From: Alphaproteobacteria bacterium
GTDB taxonomy: Bacteria; Pseudomonadota; Alphaproteobacteria; UBA7887
NCBI GenBank assembly: GCA_028289725.1
Contig: JANQOH010000447.1
Coordinates: forward strand, 1-36,169
Length of the DNA stretch: 36,169 nucleotides
Direction: 5' to 3'
The position numbers were made by a program, and so were the translations under genes. This document shows, one piece after another, positions 1 to 7,554 of the stretch (position 1 is its first letter; each line of letters begins with the position of its first letter). Below the pieces are notes generated by a model. That model was given only the letters and a program-made list of their open reading frames with translations, was not told the DNA's origin and did no database searches.

Positions 1-881
1 TGTCCGCCAATCTTTTTTATGATTGCGGAATAATCGAGGCCATCATTGCCCGCCGCGCTAAACAATCCGTACAGAGCTGCGGCCTCGGCGCCGAGCGGCG
101 TCGCGACCCCGACATCTTGCGCGGCTTGCTGCGCCAACCGCAGATCTTTCAACATCATCGCCGTTGCGAAACCGGGTTTGAAATCGCGATTCGACGCCGC
201 CGTCTCGACGATCCCGGGAACCGGTAGGTGGTTCATCATTGCCCAGCACCCGCCCGATGCATTCGACGAAATATCAAAAAGTGTCTTCGGCTCCAGCCCC
301 AATTCCTCGCCCAGAGTGAAAGCCTCGCCCAGCGCAATCATCGAAATGCCGAGAATCATGTTGTTGCAAATTTTGGCTGCCTGACCATTGCCGCTGCCAC
401 CCGCGTGGACGATTTTGCGGCCCATTTTGGCGAGCAACGGCTCGGCGCGCGCGAAGGCGTCCGCATCGCCGCCGACCATGAAGGTCAAAGCCGCGCCCTC
501 CGCGCCGGCCACACCGCCGGATACCGGCGCGTCAAGCATCGGGACGCCCTTGTCCGCCGCGACGTCCGCCACCTCCCTGGCCGTGGTCACGTCGATCGTC
601 GAACAATCGATCAGCAAAGTCCCCGGTTTCACCGTGTCGATGACCCCGCCCTTTTCGCAGTAAACGGCACGTACATGAGCGCCGGCAGGCAACATGCTGA
701 TCACCGCTTCAGCGCTATCCGCCGCGGCGACCGCCGAGTCAGCCGCCTGGCCGCCGGCATCGACCACGGTCTTCACGGCGGCATCCGACAAGTCGAATGC
801 GGTGATCTCATGCCCGGCATTGAGCAGATTGCATGCCATCGGGCCGCCCATATTGCCAACCCCGATAAATCCGATCTTCAT
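1..881 (-). CDS. mmsB: 3-hydroxyisobutyrate dehydrogenase (C-terminus cut by window edge)
   Basis: Translating the minus strand from the ATG at 881 gives 293 residues open to the window edge, so only the last few residues and the stop are missing. The N-terminus MKIGFIGVGNMGGPMA is a Rossmann GxGxxG NAD-binding loop. DCSTID lies near residue 92, DAPVSGG near 118, and GGSGNGQAAK ends with the expected catalytic lysine at about residue 170. These are hallmarks of the beta-hydroxyacid dehydrogenase family, and the usual length is about 295. The enzyme oxidises 3-hydroxyisobutyrate to methylmalonate semialdehyde in valine breakdown. It is the last gene of a minus-strand run, 35 bases after the hydrolase that makes its substrate. 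A related 2-hydroxy-3-oxopropionate reductase is possible, but the context favours MmsB. Confidence 0.93.
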   Translation of the reverse strand, partial: MKIGFIGVGNMGGPMACNLLNAGHEITAFDLSDAAVKTVVDAGGQAADSAVAAADSAEAVISMLPAGAHVRAVYCEKGGVIDTVKPGTLLIDCSTIDVTTAREVADVAADKGVPMLDAPVSGGVAGAEGAALTFMVGGDADAFARAEPLLAKMGRKIVHAGGSGNGQAAKICNNMILGISMIALGEAFTLGEELGLEPKTLFDISSNASGGCWAMMNHLPVPGIVETAASNRDFKPGFATAMMLKDLRLAQQAAQDVGVATPLGAEAAALYGLFSAAGNDGLDYSAIIKKIGG

Positions 882-916
882 TGCTTCATGCTCCCAGTGG
901 CCGTTTGCACGGACCA

Positions 917-1963
917 TCAATCGAACGTCAATTCTTCCCCGTTCAATGGCGCGAAATAGGCATCAACCATGGCGTCGGTCACGTCCTCAAGGCTCGCGGG
1001 CCGCCATTTCGGCGCGTTTTCCTTGTCGATCAAAAGCGCGCGGACGCCTTCGCGGAAATCGTGATCCGCAAAGAAGCGCCGGCAAAGCCGATACTCCATC
1101 GTCATATTGTCTTCAAAACTGAGGCCCACGGCTTCGTTGAGCTGGCGAAGGCCGACTTTCAGACTCATCGGCGACACGTGACGCATGTGCGCCGCCGCCT
1201 TCTTGGCCCACTCGCCCTCCTCCGCGTCAAGAGCCGCGAGAAACGCCTCGATCGAGTCTCCCGAGAAACACGTCTCGATGGCCGGCTCCACCGCCGCCAA
1301 GCGGCCGTCGGTCGGCCGACTGGAAAACTTGTCCAACAAGGTCTCTATCGGCGCGTCGCCGATCGCCGCCACGAATTCCGGCAGTCGGTCATCGGCGACA
1401 TAGTGCGTGGCGACACCCAGCTTGAGACAATCTTCAGCTTTCGCCCGAGCCCCGGCGAGCCCGAAATAGCGGCCGAGATTATCGGGGCAGTGCGCCAAAA
1501 AATATCCGCCTCCGACATCGGGAAAGAACCCGATCGTCATCTCTGGCATCGCAAACATCGTTCGCTCGGTGGCAACGCGATAGGTGCCATGAACCGAAAG
1601 TCCGACGCCCCCGCCCATGGTGATGCCATCGATCAGCGCGACGTAGGGTTTGGGATAGCGTTTGATCAGGCGGTTCAGGGTGTATTCGGCACGAAAAAAA
1701 TCGGCCGCATGCGCGAAGCGTTCATCGGGATCATCGCTGAATTCATGAAGTCCTTTGACGTCGCCGCCGGCGCAAAACGCGCGGTCACCTGTGCCCGTTA
1801 TCAACACTTCGCGAATGTTCGGATCCTCCGCCCATTCCCTTAACTGCGGGTCGATGAGGCTGACCATATTGGCGTTCAACGCGTTCAGAATGCGCGGTTG
1901 ATTGAGGGTGATGCGGCCGACCCCACGATCGACCGCGAACAGAACGTCAGGCTCCTCGCTCAT
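917..1963 (-). CDS. 3-hydroxyisobutyryl-CoA hydrolase (enoyl-CoA hydratase/isomerase family)
   Basis: This 348-residue crotonase-fold protein starts at the ATG at 1963, which overlaps the stop of the upstream acyl-CoA dehydrogenase in an ATGA junction; a longer open frame upstream is the dehydrogenase read out of frame. The oxyanion-hole segments are FCAGGDVKGL (about 63-72) and ITMGGGVGLSVHG (114-126). PEMTIGFFPDVGGGYFL (140-156) carries the Glu141 and Asp149 typical of the HIBCH subgroup rather than of simple hydratases. The length of about 350 also fits HIBCH, since plain hydratases are about 260. It would hydrolyse 3-hydroxyisobutyryl-CoA to the free acid used by MmsB. Some annotation pipelines call the same family enoyl-CoA hydratase. 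Confidence 0.93.
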   Translation of the reverse strand: MSEEPDVLFAVDRGVGRITLNQPRILNALNANMVSLIDPQLREWAEDPNIREVLITGTGDRAFCAGGDVKGLHEFSDDPDERFAHAADFFRAEYTLNRLIKRYPKPYVALIDGITMGGGVGLSVHGTYRVATERTMFAMPEMTIGFFPDVGGGYFLAHCPDNLGRYFGLAGARAKAEDCLKLGVATHYVADDRLPEFVAAIGDAPIETLLDKFSSRPTDGRLAAVEPAIETCFSGDSIEAFLAALDAEEGEWAKKAAAHMRHVSPMSLKVGLRQLNEAVGLSFEDNMTMEYRLCRRFFADHDFREGVRALLIDKENAPKWRPASLEDVTDAMVDAYFAPLNGEELTFD

Positions 1964-3111
1964 AGCGGTGCGTTTCCGCTCAGCAGACGGCGGGCAATGA
2001 TCACGCGCATGATTTCGTTCGTCCCTTCCAAAATTTGATGCACCCGGAGATCGCGCAGAATCCGTTCGACCGGATAGTCGCGCAAGTATCCGTAACCGCC
2101 GTGAAGCTGCAGGGCCTCGTTGCACACGGTGAACCCGGTATCGGTGGCGAAGCGCTTTGCCATGGCGCAATAGGTCGTGGCGTCGGGTGCGCCGGCATCC
2201 AATTTCGCCGCCGCTTGGCGGACCATGAGACGTGCCGCTTCCAGCTCCGTCGCCATATCCGCCAGCTTGAACTGAAGGGCCTGAAATTCGGCCAATTTCT
2301 GGCCGAATTGTTCGCGCACAAGCATATGCTCGCGGGACGCCTCAAGCGCGGCGCGCGCACCGCCGATCGAACAGGCGCCGATGTTGATGCGGCCACCATC
2401 AAGACCCGCCATCGCAATCTTGAAGCCGTCACCTTCTTCGCCGACGCGATTGGCGACCGGCACCCGACAGTCTTCAAAATTCACGGCGGCTGTCGGCTGC
2501 GAATGCCAGCCAAGCTTCTTCTCCTGCTGGCCGAAGGACAGGCCCGGCGTTCCATCTTCCACCACCAGGCAGGATATGCCCTTCGGGCCATCATCGCCGG
2601 TGCGCACCATGCAGACATAAACATCCGAGGTCGAACCGCCGGAAATGAACGCCTTGGCGCCGTTCAAAACATAATCGTCTCCGTCCCGCTTGGCGCGCGT
2701 GCGGAGTGCCGCCGCGTCGGAACCAGCCCCCGGCTCGGTGAGGCAATAGGCCGCCATCGATTGCATGCTGGTCAGCGCCGGCAGCCATTTGGCGCGCTGA
2801 TCGTCATTGCCGAACCGGTCGATCATCCACGAAGCCATATTGTGAATCGAGATGTACGCGGCCGTGGAGGGGCAACCACCCGCCAACTCCTCGAAGATCA
2901 CCGCCGCGTCGAGCCGGCCAAGGCCGGCGCCTCCATGCGCTTCGCCACAGTAAATTCCCGCGAATCCTAACGCGGCGGCCTGGCGCAAAGTCTCGACCGG
3001 GAACACATTGTTCTCATCCCAGTCGGCGGCGTGGGGCGCCATTTGTTCGCTCGCAAAGGCGCGGGCGGCGTCCTGAAACGCGATCTGTTCGTCGCTGAGT
3101 TCGAAATCCAA
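1960..3111 (-). CDS. Acyl-CoA dehydrogenase, probable isobutyryl-CoA dehydrogenase
   Basis: The frame stays open to about 3204, but the family's N-terminus (MDFELSDEQ) begins at a TTG at 3111. That TTG is preceded by GAGGA at a 7-base spacing, so I take it as the start, giving 383 residues. Conserved segments include CLTEPGAGSDA in the middle domain, QLHGGYGY near the C-terminus and the catalytic Glu of ILEGTNEI at about residue 362. It is an FAD flavoprotein that passes electrons to ETF. Position directly upstream of 3-hydroxyisobutyryl-CoA hydrolase and MmsB argues for isobutyryl-CoA as substrate, giving methacrylyl-CoA. That specificity comes from context, not from substrate-pocket residues. 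A 2-methylbutyryl-CoA or general short-chain enzyme is the main alternative. Confidence 0.9.
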   Translation of the reverse strand: MDFELSDEQIAFQDAARAFASEQMAPHAADWDENNVFPVETLRQAAALGFAGIYCGEAHGGAGLGRLDAAVIFEELAGGCPSTAAYISIHNMASWMIDRFGNDDQRAKWLPALTSMQSMAAYCLTEPGAGSDAAALRTRAKRDGDDYVLNGAKAFISGGSTSDVYVCMVRTGDDGPKGISCLVVEDGTPGLSFGQQEKKLGWHSQPTAAVNFEDCRVPVANRVGEEGDGFKIAMAGLDGGRINIGACSIGGARAALEASREHMLVREQFGQKLAEFQALQFKLADMATELEAARLMVRQAAAKLDAGAPDATTYCAMAKRFATDTGFTVCNEALQLHGGYGYLRDYPVERILRDLRVHQILEGTNEIMRVIIARRLLSGNAPL

Positions 3112-3204
3112 TTTCCGATCCTCGCCGGCTGGCTGAAGGCGGCGCGATCGTAGCCGGTGGCCATCGGCTGTCAACGCCCGGAGATACTGCTTTGCGCTGA
3201 CCAA

Positions 3205-3233
3205 TTGTCAGCGAGTCGAGCGACGCCTAATAT
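3205..3233 (+). promoter_or_regulatory. Sigma-70-type promoter for hemB
   Basis: TTGTCA (3205-3210) and TAATAT (3228-3233) are separated by exactly 17 bases and lie 32 bases before the hemB ATG. Each hexamer matches the sigma-70 consensus at five of six positions. It sits in the 154-base divergent gap between hemB and the acyl-CoA dehydrogenase. No mapped transcript is available, so this is a sequence match only. Confidence 0.6.
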
Positions 3234-3265
3234 CCGGCCGCGTCATCAAAAGGACTCGCCTAGAC

Positions 3266-4282
3266 ATGACCGGACCGCGCGTTCCCACCGACTTTGGCCG
3301 TTTTCCGACGACCCGCCCCCGGCGCAACCGACGCGAAGATTGGTCGCGACGCCTGACCGCCGAGACTACTTTGTCGGTCGACGATTTGATATGGCCGGTG
3401 TTCGTTCACGAGTTGGATGGGCCGGCGCCGGTGCCGTCGATGCCTGGCGTCGAGCGTCTCGGAATCTCGGGCCTGGTCGACGCGGCGGGCAACGCCGCGG
3501 AACTGGGCATTCCCGCGATGGCGATCTTTCCGGTCATCGATGACGCGCGCAAAACGCCCGACGGCGAGGAATCCGGCAATCCGGACAATCTGGTGTGTCG
3601 CGCCGTCCGCGCGGTCGCTGAAGCTGTCCCGGACATTGGCATTGTGTGCGATGTCGCGCTTGTCCCTTTCACCACCCACGGCCAGGACGGCCTGGTGCGC
3701 GATGGTTATGTGGTCAATGATGAAACGCTCGACGTCCTGGTAAAACATGCGCTCGAGCAGGCCGAAGCCGGCTGCACGGTTATCGCGCCGTCAGACATGA
3801 TGGACGGGCGCGTCGGCGCAATCCGCGCGGCGTTAGATGAAGCGGGCCACGAGGCGGTTCGCATCATGGCCTATTCCGCTAAATACGCATCCGCTTTCTA
3901 CGGCCCGTTCCGCGACGCCGTCGGCTCAGCCACCAGCCTTGGCCAAGGCGACAAACGGACCTACCAAATGAACCCGTTCAACGGCGACGAAGCATTGCGG
4001 GAGGTCGCGCTCGATATTGCCGAAGGCGCGGACATGGTGATGGTCAAGCCCGGCATGCCGTATCTCGACATCGTGCACCGGGTCAAAGAGCAGTTCGGCA
4101 TGCCGACCTACGCGTATCAAGTGAGCGGCGAATACGCGATGCTTGAGGGGGCCGCCGCCAATGGCTGGGTGGACGGTGAACGAGTGATGATGGAAAGCCT
4201 CGCGTGTTTCAAGCGCGCCGGGGCCGACGGCGTCCTGACATATTTCGCGGTCCGCGCTGCGACGCGCCTGCGTGACGGCTAG
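3266..4282 (+). CDS. hemB: Delta-aminolevulinic acid dehydratase (porphobilinogen synthase)
   Basis: The 338-residue protein matches HemB over its full length. It condenses two 5-aminolevulinate molecules to porphobilinogen for haem and cobalamin synthesis. The two Schiff-base lysines are visible: Lys206 in MAYSAKYASAFYGPF and Lys261 in MVKPGMPYLD. The metal segment is CDVALVPFTTHGQDG (residues 128-142). It lacks the three-Cys zinc triad of zinc-type enzymes, so this is the magnesium/metal-switched type. The related Cys-less enzymes have Ala, Asp, Asp at the triad positions; here they are Ala131, Val133 and Asp141, so one expected Asp is Val. An AAAGGA lies about 12 bases before the ATG and a sigma-70-like promoter lies upstream. 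It is a single-gene unit, convergent with the peroxiredoxin. Confidence 0.97.
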   Translation: MTGPRVPTDFGRFPTTRPRRNRREDWSRRLTAETTLSVDDLIWPVFVHELDGPAPVPSMPGVERLGISGLVDAAGNAAELGIPAMAIFPVIDDARKTPDGEESGNPDNLVCRAVRAVAEAVPDIGIVCDVALVPFTTHGQDGLVRDGYVVNDETLDVLVKHALEQAEAGCTVIAPSDMMDGRVGAIRAALDEAGHEAVRIMAYSAKYASAFYGPFRDAVGSATSLGQGDKRTYQMNPFNGDEALREVALDIAEGADMVMVKPGMPYLDIVHRVKEQFGMPTYAYQVSGEYAMLEGAAANGWVDGERVMMESLACFKRAGADGVLTYFAVRAATRLRDG

Positions 4283-4335
4283 CGCCGACGCAACACACCT
4301 GCGATCAAACGATTCAATTCGTCAAAAGGTGCCGC

Positions 4336-4380
4336 GTCGCCCCAGCACCCCGGGGACTTCAACCGGGGTGCGGGGGCGAC
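4336..4380. terminator. Strong GC hairpin between convergent hemB and peroxiredoxin
   Basis: Bases 4336-4353 pair with 4363-4380 in an 18-base stem with one internal mismatch and a 9-base loop. The stem is nearly all G/C and lies 54 bases past the hemB stop and 16 bases past the peroxiredoxin stop, which suggests a shared bidirectional terminator. No clear T-run follows on either strand, so it could instead protect 3' ends or act with Rho. Confidence 0.55.
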
Positions 4381-4395
4381 TCCCGCTGCGCGGAC

Positions 4396-5055
4396 TCAGT
4401 GCGGCTGCGGAACGATGCGCAGATAAGGTTTCGGCGCGGTCCAACCGCCGGGGAACTTCTCTTTCGCGGCTTCGTCGGAAACCGCCGGAACGATGATGAC
4501 GTCTTCGCCCTGTTTCCAATTGACCGGCGTCGCGACCTGATGAACCGCAGTGAGCTGGCAAGAATCCAGCGTCCGAAGCACCTCATCAAAGTTGCGGCCG
4601 GTGCTCATCGGATAGGTCAGCATCAGCTTGATCTTCTTGTCCGGCCCAATCAGGAAGACGGAACGAACCGTTGCATTGTCTGCGGCGGTGCGTCCTTCGG
4701 ACGTGTCGCCGGCCTCGGCCGGAAGCATGTTGTAGAGCTTCGCCACGGATAGGTCGGGATCGCCGATCAGTGGGTACGTGACCGCGTGGCCTTGCGTTTC
4801 TTCAATGTCTTTCAGCCAGGCATGATGGTCACTCACCGGGTCGACGCTGAGCCCGATAATCTTGCAATTCCGCTTTTCAAACTCCGGTTTGAGTTTCGCC
4901 AGATAGCCCAGTTCGGTTGTGCAAACTGGTGTGAAGTCCTTTGGATGCGAAAAGATGATCGCCCATCCGTCGCCAATCCAGTCGTGGAAATTGATCATCC
5001 CTTCCGTCGTCTCAGCCGTGAAGTTCGGTGCTTCATCATTGATCCTGAGAGCCAT
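4396..5055 (-). CDS. 1-Cys peroxiredoxin (Prx6-like, AhpC/TSA family)
   Basis: The 219-residue cytoplasmic protein has the peroxidatic cysteine at residue 45 in DFTPVCTTE, followed by the long C-terminal region of the Prx6/1-Cys group (GWTAPKPYLR near the end). It reduces hydrogen peroxide and organic hydroperoxides. TTVRSVFLIGP-like strand and the conserved Arg of that region are present (NATVRSVFLIGPDKK). The start is well supported by GGAGGT seven bases before the ATG. It is a single-gene unit with a perfect 12-base palindrome upstream. Two further cysteines exist (in RNCKIIG and DSCQL), but the protein does not have the C-terminal resolving-Cys layout of 2-Cys AhpC, so the electron donor is not evident. 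Confidence 0.93.
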   Translation of the reverse strand: MALRINDEAPNFTAETTEGMINFHDWIGDGWAIIFSHPKDFTPVCTTELGYLAKLKPEFEKRNCKIIGLSVDPVSDHHAWLKDIEETQGHAVTYPLIGDPDLSVAKLYNMLPAEAGDTSEGRTAADNATVRSVFLIGPDKKIKLMLTYPMSTGRNFDEVLRTLDSCQLTAVHQVATPVNWKQGEDVIIVPAVSDEAAKEKFPGGWTAPKPYLRIVPQPH

Positions 5056-5087
5056 GTTTTACCTCCGCTGGTGATTTTGCCCCGCTT

Positions 5088-5099
5088 GGTGCATGCACC
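5088..5099. promoter_or_regulatory. Perfect 12-base palindrome upstream of the peroxiredoxin
   Basis: GGTGCATGCACC reads the same on both strands and lies 33-44 bases before the peroxiredoxin ATG, inside the likely 5' untranslated or promoter region. It could bind a dimeric regulator. I do not recognise it as a site for a known peroxide sensor, and a 12-base palindrome can arise by chance. Confidence 0.25.
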
Positions 5100-5222
5100 G
5101 AATGAACGAACGTCCAGGTGCCAGATGACTACAATCGGACAATAACGCTGCAAAGCGGAGCACTTTGTGAACTACTTCACTCGGAATTGAAAAATCGGGG
5201 AAGTCGGAAAATGCGTGCCGCT

Positions 5223-6290
5223 TCAAGGTGTCGGCGCAATTGCTTGTAGCAACACTTGGGCGCACCGGTCATGCCACGCGACCCGTGTGCTTTGGTCGTG
5301 AAAACCAACATGTCCGCCGCGCCGCGGCAAGATTGCGCGCACATGCGGCACGGTGCGCCAATCAAACGTATCAAGGGCCCGACTTGGTATCCAAGGATCG
5401 TCCCGCGCATGCAAAACGAGCGTGGGAATGCGGATGCGTGCAAGAAACCGAATTGCAGAACAGCGTTCGTAATAGTCGACCGCGCCGGCATATCCGTGGC
5501 GCGGCGCGATGAAACGGTCGTCGAATTCGTAGACCGTGCGTGCATGCGTAATGGATTTCTGTTCCTCGTTGGTGACGCGCGCGCCCTCGGCCAAGGCATC
5601 CTGCTTCATGCGCGCCAAAAGCCACCGGTGATACACCGCGTTGCGCGGTCGCAAGAAAGTCCGTGATGCCGCCATAAGGTCGACCGGCGCCGATACGGAG
5701 ATCGCGGCGCGCACGCTTTTCACGACCTCCCCGCCCTCGCCCAGGCATTTCAACATTTGGTTGCCACCGAGCGAATATCCCATGAGCGCGATACCATTTT
5801 GCGTCCATTGCGCCGGTAGGCCGGCAACGACCGCCCGCAAATCTTCGCTGCGGCCCGCGTGATAGTGATATTGGCACGATGCACGCGAAGGACCGGCGCC
5901 GCGCATATTGGTGCGCAGTGTGCGCCAACCCAATTTGAGAAAATGCCGGGCCGTCGCTTGCAGATAGACGCTGTCCTCGCACCCGGTTAGGCCATGAACC
6001 AGGACCAGCAGCGGGCGGGCGCGATCAACCCGCGGATGATTGAGCGCGCCTTGCAAGCGGTCGCCCGAGCCGTCATTCGCGTCAAAAAACAGCCGTTCCG
6101 CTTCGAATTCAGACAGGTCTACCGTCGCGCGCGTCACAAAATTCCGAAGTGTTTGAAGATCGCCGCCCCACCATGGCGACCGTGGTTTGAACGCCGGGAA
6201 ATCGATCTCGGAGATCGCAGTGGCTTGATCGGTGCGGCCAAATTCGTCGCTATCGGACAGCGCCCTTTTCTCCGTAAATGTCAAAGTCAT
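5223..6290 (-). CDS. YheT-like alpha/beta-fold hydrolase (COG0429 type)
   Basis: The 355-residue protein has the alpha/beta hydrolase core. VHGLTG (98-103) forms the oxyanion side, the nucleophile elbow GYSLGG gives Ser173, HARDDPWIP gives the acid at about Asp297/298, and GGHVGFH gives the catalytic His327. The N-terminal PWWGGDLQTL and the NMRGAG segment are characteristic of the YheT/ABHD1-3 group, which act as esterases or lipases on poorly known substrates. There is no signal peptide or membrane segment. It stands alone, 167 bases upstream of the peroxiredoxin on the same strand and divergent from the CoA-transferase. The substrate cannot be read from sequence. Confidence 0.88.
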   Translation of the reverse strand: MTLTFTEKRALSDSDEFGRTDQATAISEIDFPAFKPRSPWWGGDLQTLRNFVTRATVDLSEFEAERLFFDANDGSGDRLQGALNHPRVDRARPLLVLVHGLTGCEDSVYLQATARHFLKLGWRTLRTNMRGAGPSRASCQYHYHAGRSEDLRAVVAGLPAQWTQNGIALMGYSLGGNQMLKCLGEGGEVVKSVRAAISVSAPVDLMAASRTFLRPRNAVYHRWLLARMKQDALAEGARVTNEEQKSITHARTVYEFDDRFIAPRHGYAGAVDYYERCSAIRFLARIRIPTLVLHARDDPWIPSRALDTFDWRTVPHVRAILPRRGGHVGFHDQSTRVAWHDRCAQVLLQAIAPTP

Positions 6291-6374
6291 AAGTGTTCTT
6301 TCCCGCCGCCGCCCATGCTGTGACTTGCGCGAGAGCGGGCCCTGCGCTATCCGAACCGGTCGCTTACCGCATGG

Positions 6375-7547
6375 ATGCCCGCTATGACCAAGCCTAATCC
6401 CCCCGCCGGCCCGCTGAATGGCGTGACCGTGATCGACATGACACGTGTGCTCGCTGGTCCTTACTGCACGATGATCCTATCGGATCTCGGCGCGCGGGTA
6501 ATCAAGGTTGAGCCGCCGGGCGGCGATGACGCCCGTGCCTACGGCCCCTGGGTCGACGGCGAATCCGCCTATTTCATGTCTCTCAATCGGGGCAAGGAGA
6601 GTATTGCGGTCAATCTCAAAGACGACGCGGACCGCCGGCTCTTCGATCGCCTCTTGGAAACCGCCGATGTGCTGATCGAAAATTTCCGTCCGGGCACCAT
6701 GGCGAAACTGGGTTATGGCTGGGATGAACTGAAGCAGAAACACCCACAGTTGGTTTACGCTGCCTGTTCCGGCTTCGGTCAAACAGGCCCGCTTTCGCAA
6801 CGCCCTGCCTATGACATGGTGGTGCAAGGCATGGGCGGCATTATGAGCCTGACCGGCCATGACGGCGGACCACCCACGCGGGTCGGCACCGCGATCGGCG
6901 ACATCACGGCGGGAATGTTCGCAGCGATCGGCATCAACTCCGCATTGTATGAGCGCGCCCAAACCGGCCAGGGGCAGTTCATCGACATTGCCATGTTGGA
7001 TTGCCAGCTTGCGATTCTGGAGAATGCCATTGCGCGCTATTTCACAACCGGACAGAACCCGGGGCCCAGTGGCGCGCGCCATCCCGCCATCGCGCCTTTC
7101 GAATGCTATGAAAGCGGCGACGGCCACATCATTATGGCCGCCGGAAATGATGCTTTGTGGGTCAAACTGTGCGAAGCGCTCGGCGCCAATCATTTGGTCG
7201 AGGACACGCGGTTCAAAACCAACCCAGAACGCATGACCAATGTGGTTGCGCTGAAAGAGGCTCTCGAAGCCGTGTTGAAGACCAACACGACCAATCATTG
7301 GTTGGCAAAGCTCGAGGAAGCGGGCGTGCCATGCGGACCGCTGCACTCGGTTGGCCAGGTTGTTGACCACCCACAATCGCTGGCCCGCAATATGGTTGTC
7401 GGAATTGACGACGCCAAAGCCGGACCCCTGAAAATTGCCGGCAATCCGATTAAGCTGTCGAACCACGCGGACCCGGCGGTTCGTGGTGGTGTGCCGGCAC
7501 TAAACGAACACAGAGACGACATCGTGGCCGAACTGAACGGAAAGTGA
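6375..7547 (+). CDS. CaiB/BaiF-family CoA-transferase (family III)
   Basis: The 390-residue protein opens with GPLNGVTVIDMTRVLAGPY and continues with KVEPPGGDDAR and NRGKESIAVNL, the standard N-terminal pattern of family III CoA-transferases. The probable catalytic aspartate is in AMLDCQLA at about residue 209. These enzymes move CoA between carboxylic acids through an aspartyl-CoA anhydride intermediate. Acyl donor and acceptor cannot be told from the sequence, and related racemases share the fold. The second in-frame ATG at 6384 is an equally good start, since neither has a convincing ribosome-binding site. It is the first gene of a three-gene plus-strand run, with only 7 bases before the penicillin acylase homologue. 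Confidence 0.92.
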   Translation: MPAMTKPNPPAGPLNGVTVIDMTRVLAGPYCTMILSDLGARVIKVEPPGGDDARAYGPWVDGESAYFMSLNRGKESIAVNLKDDADRRLFDRLLETADVLIENFRPGTMAKLGYGWDELKQKHPQLVYAACSGFGQTGPLSQRPAYDMVVQGMGGIMSLTGHDGGPPTRVGTAIGDITAGMFAAIGINSALYERAQTGQGQFIDIAMLDCQLAILENAIARYFTTGQNPGPSGARHPAIAPFECYESGDGHIIMAAGNDALWVKLCEALGANHLVEDTRFKTNPERMTNVVALKEALEAVLKTNTTNHWLAKLEEAGVPCGPLHSVGQVVDHPQSLARNMVVGIDDAKAGPLKIAGNPIKLSNHADPAVRGGVPALNEHRDDIVAELNGK

Positions 7548-7554
7548 GCACGCC

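Noticed and set aside
228..959. 243-codon open frame on the plus strand
   Set aside because: It is antisense to mmsB, whose minus-strand translation matches the family throughout but runs off the window edge.
2035..2970. 311-codon open frame on the plus strand
   Set aside because: It is antisense to the acyl-CoA dehydrogenase, which has complete family motifs.
6477..7466. 329-codon open frame on the minus strand
   Set aside because: It is antisense to the CaiB-family gene and has no family signature.
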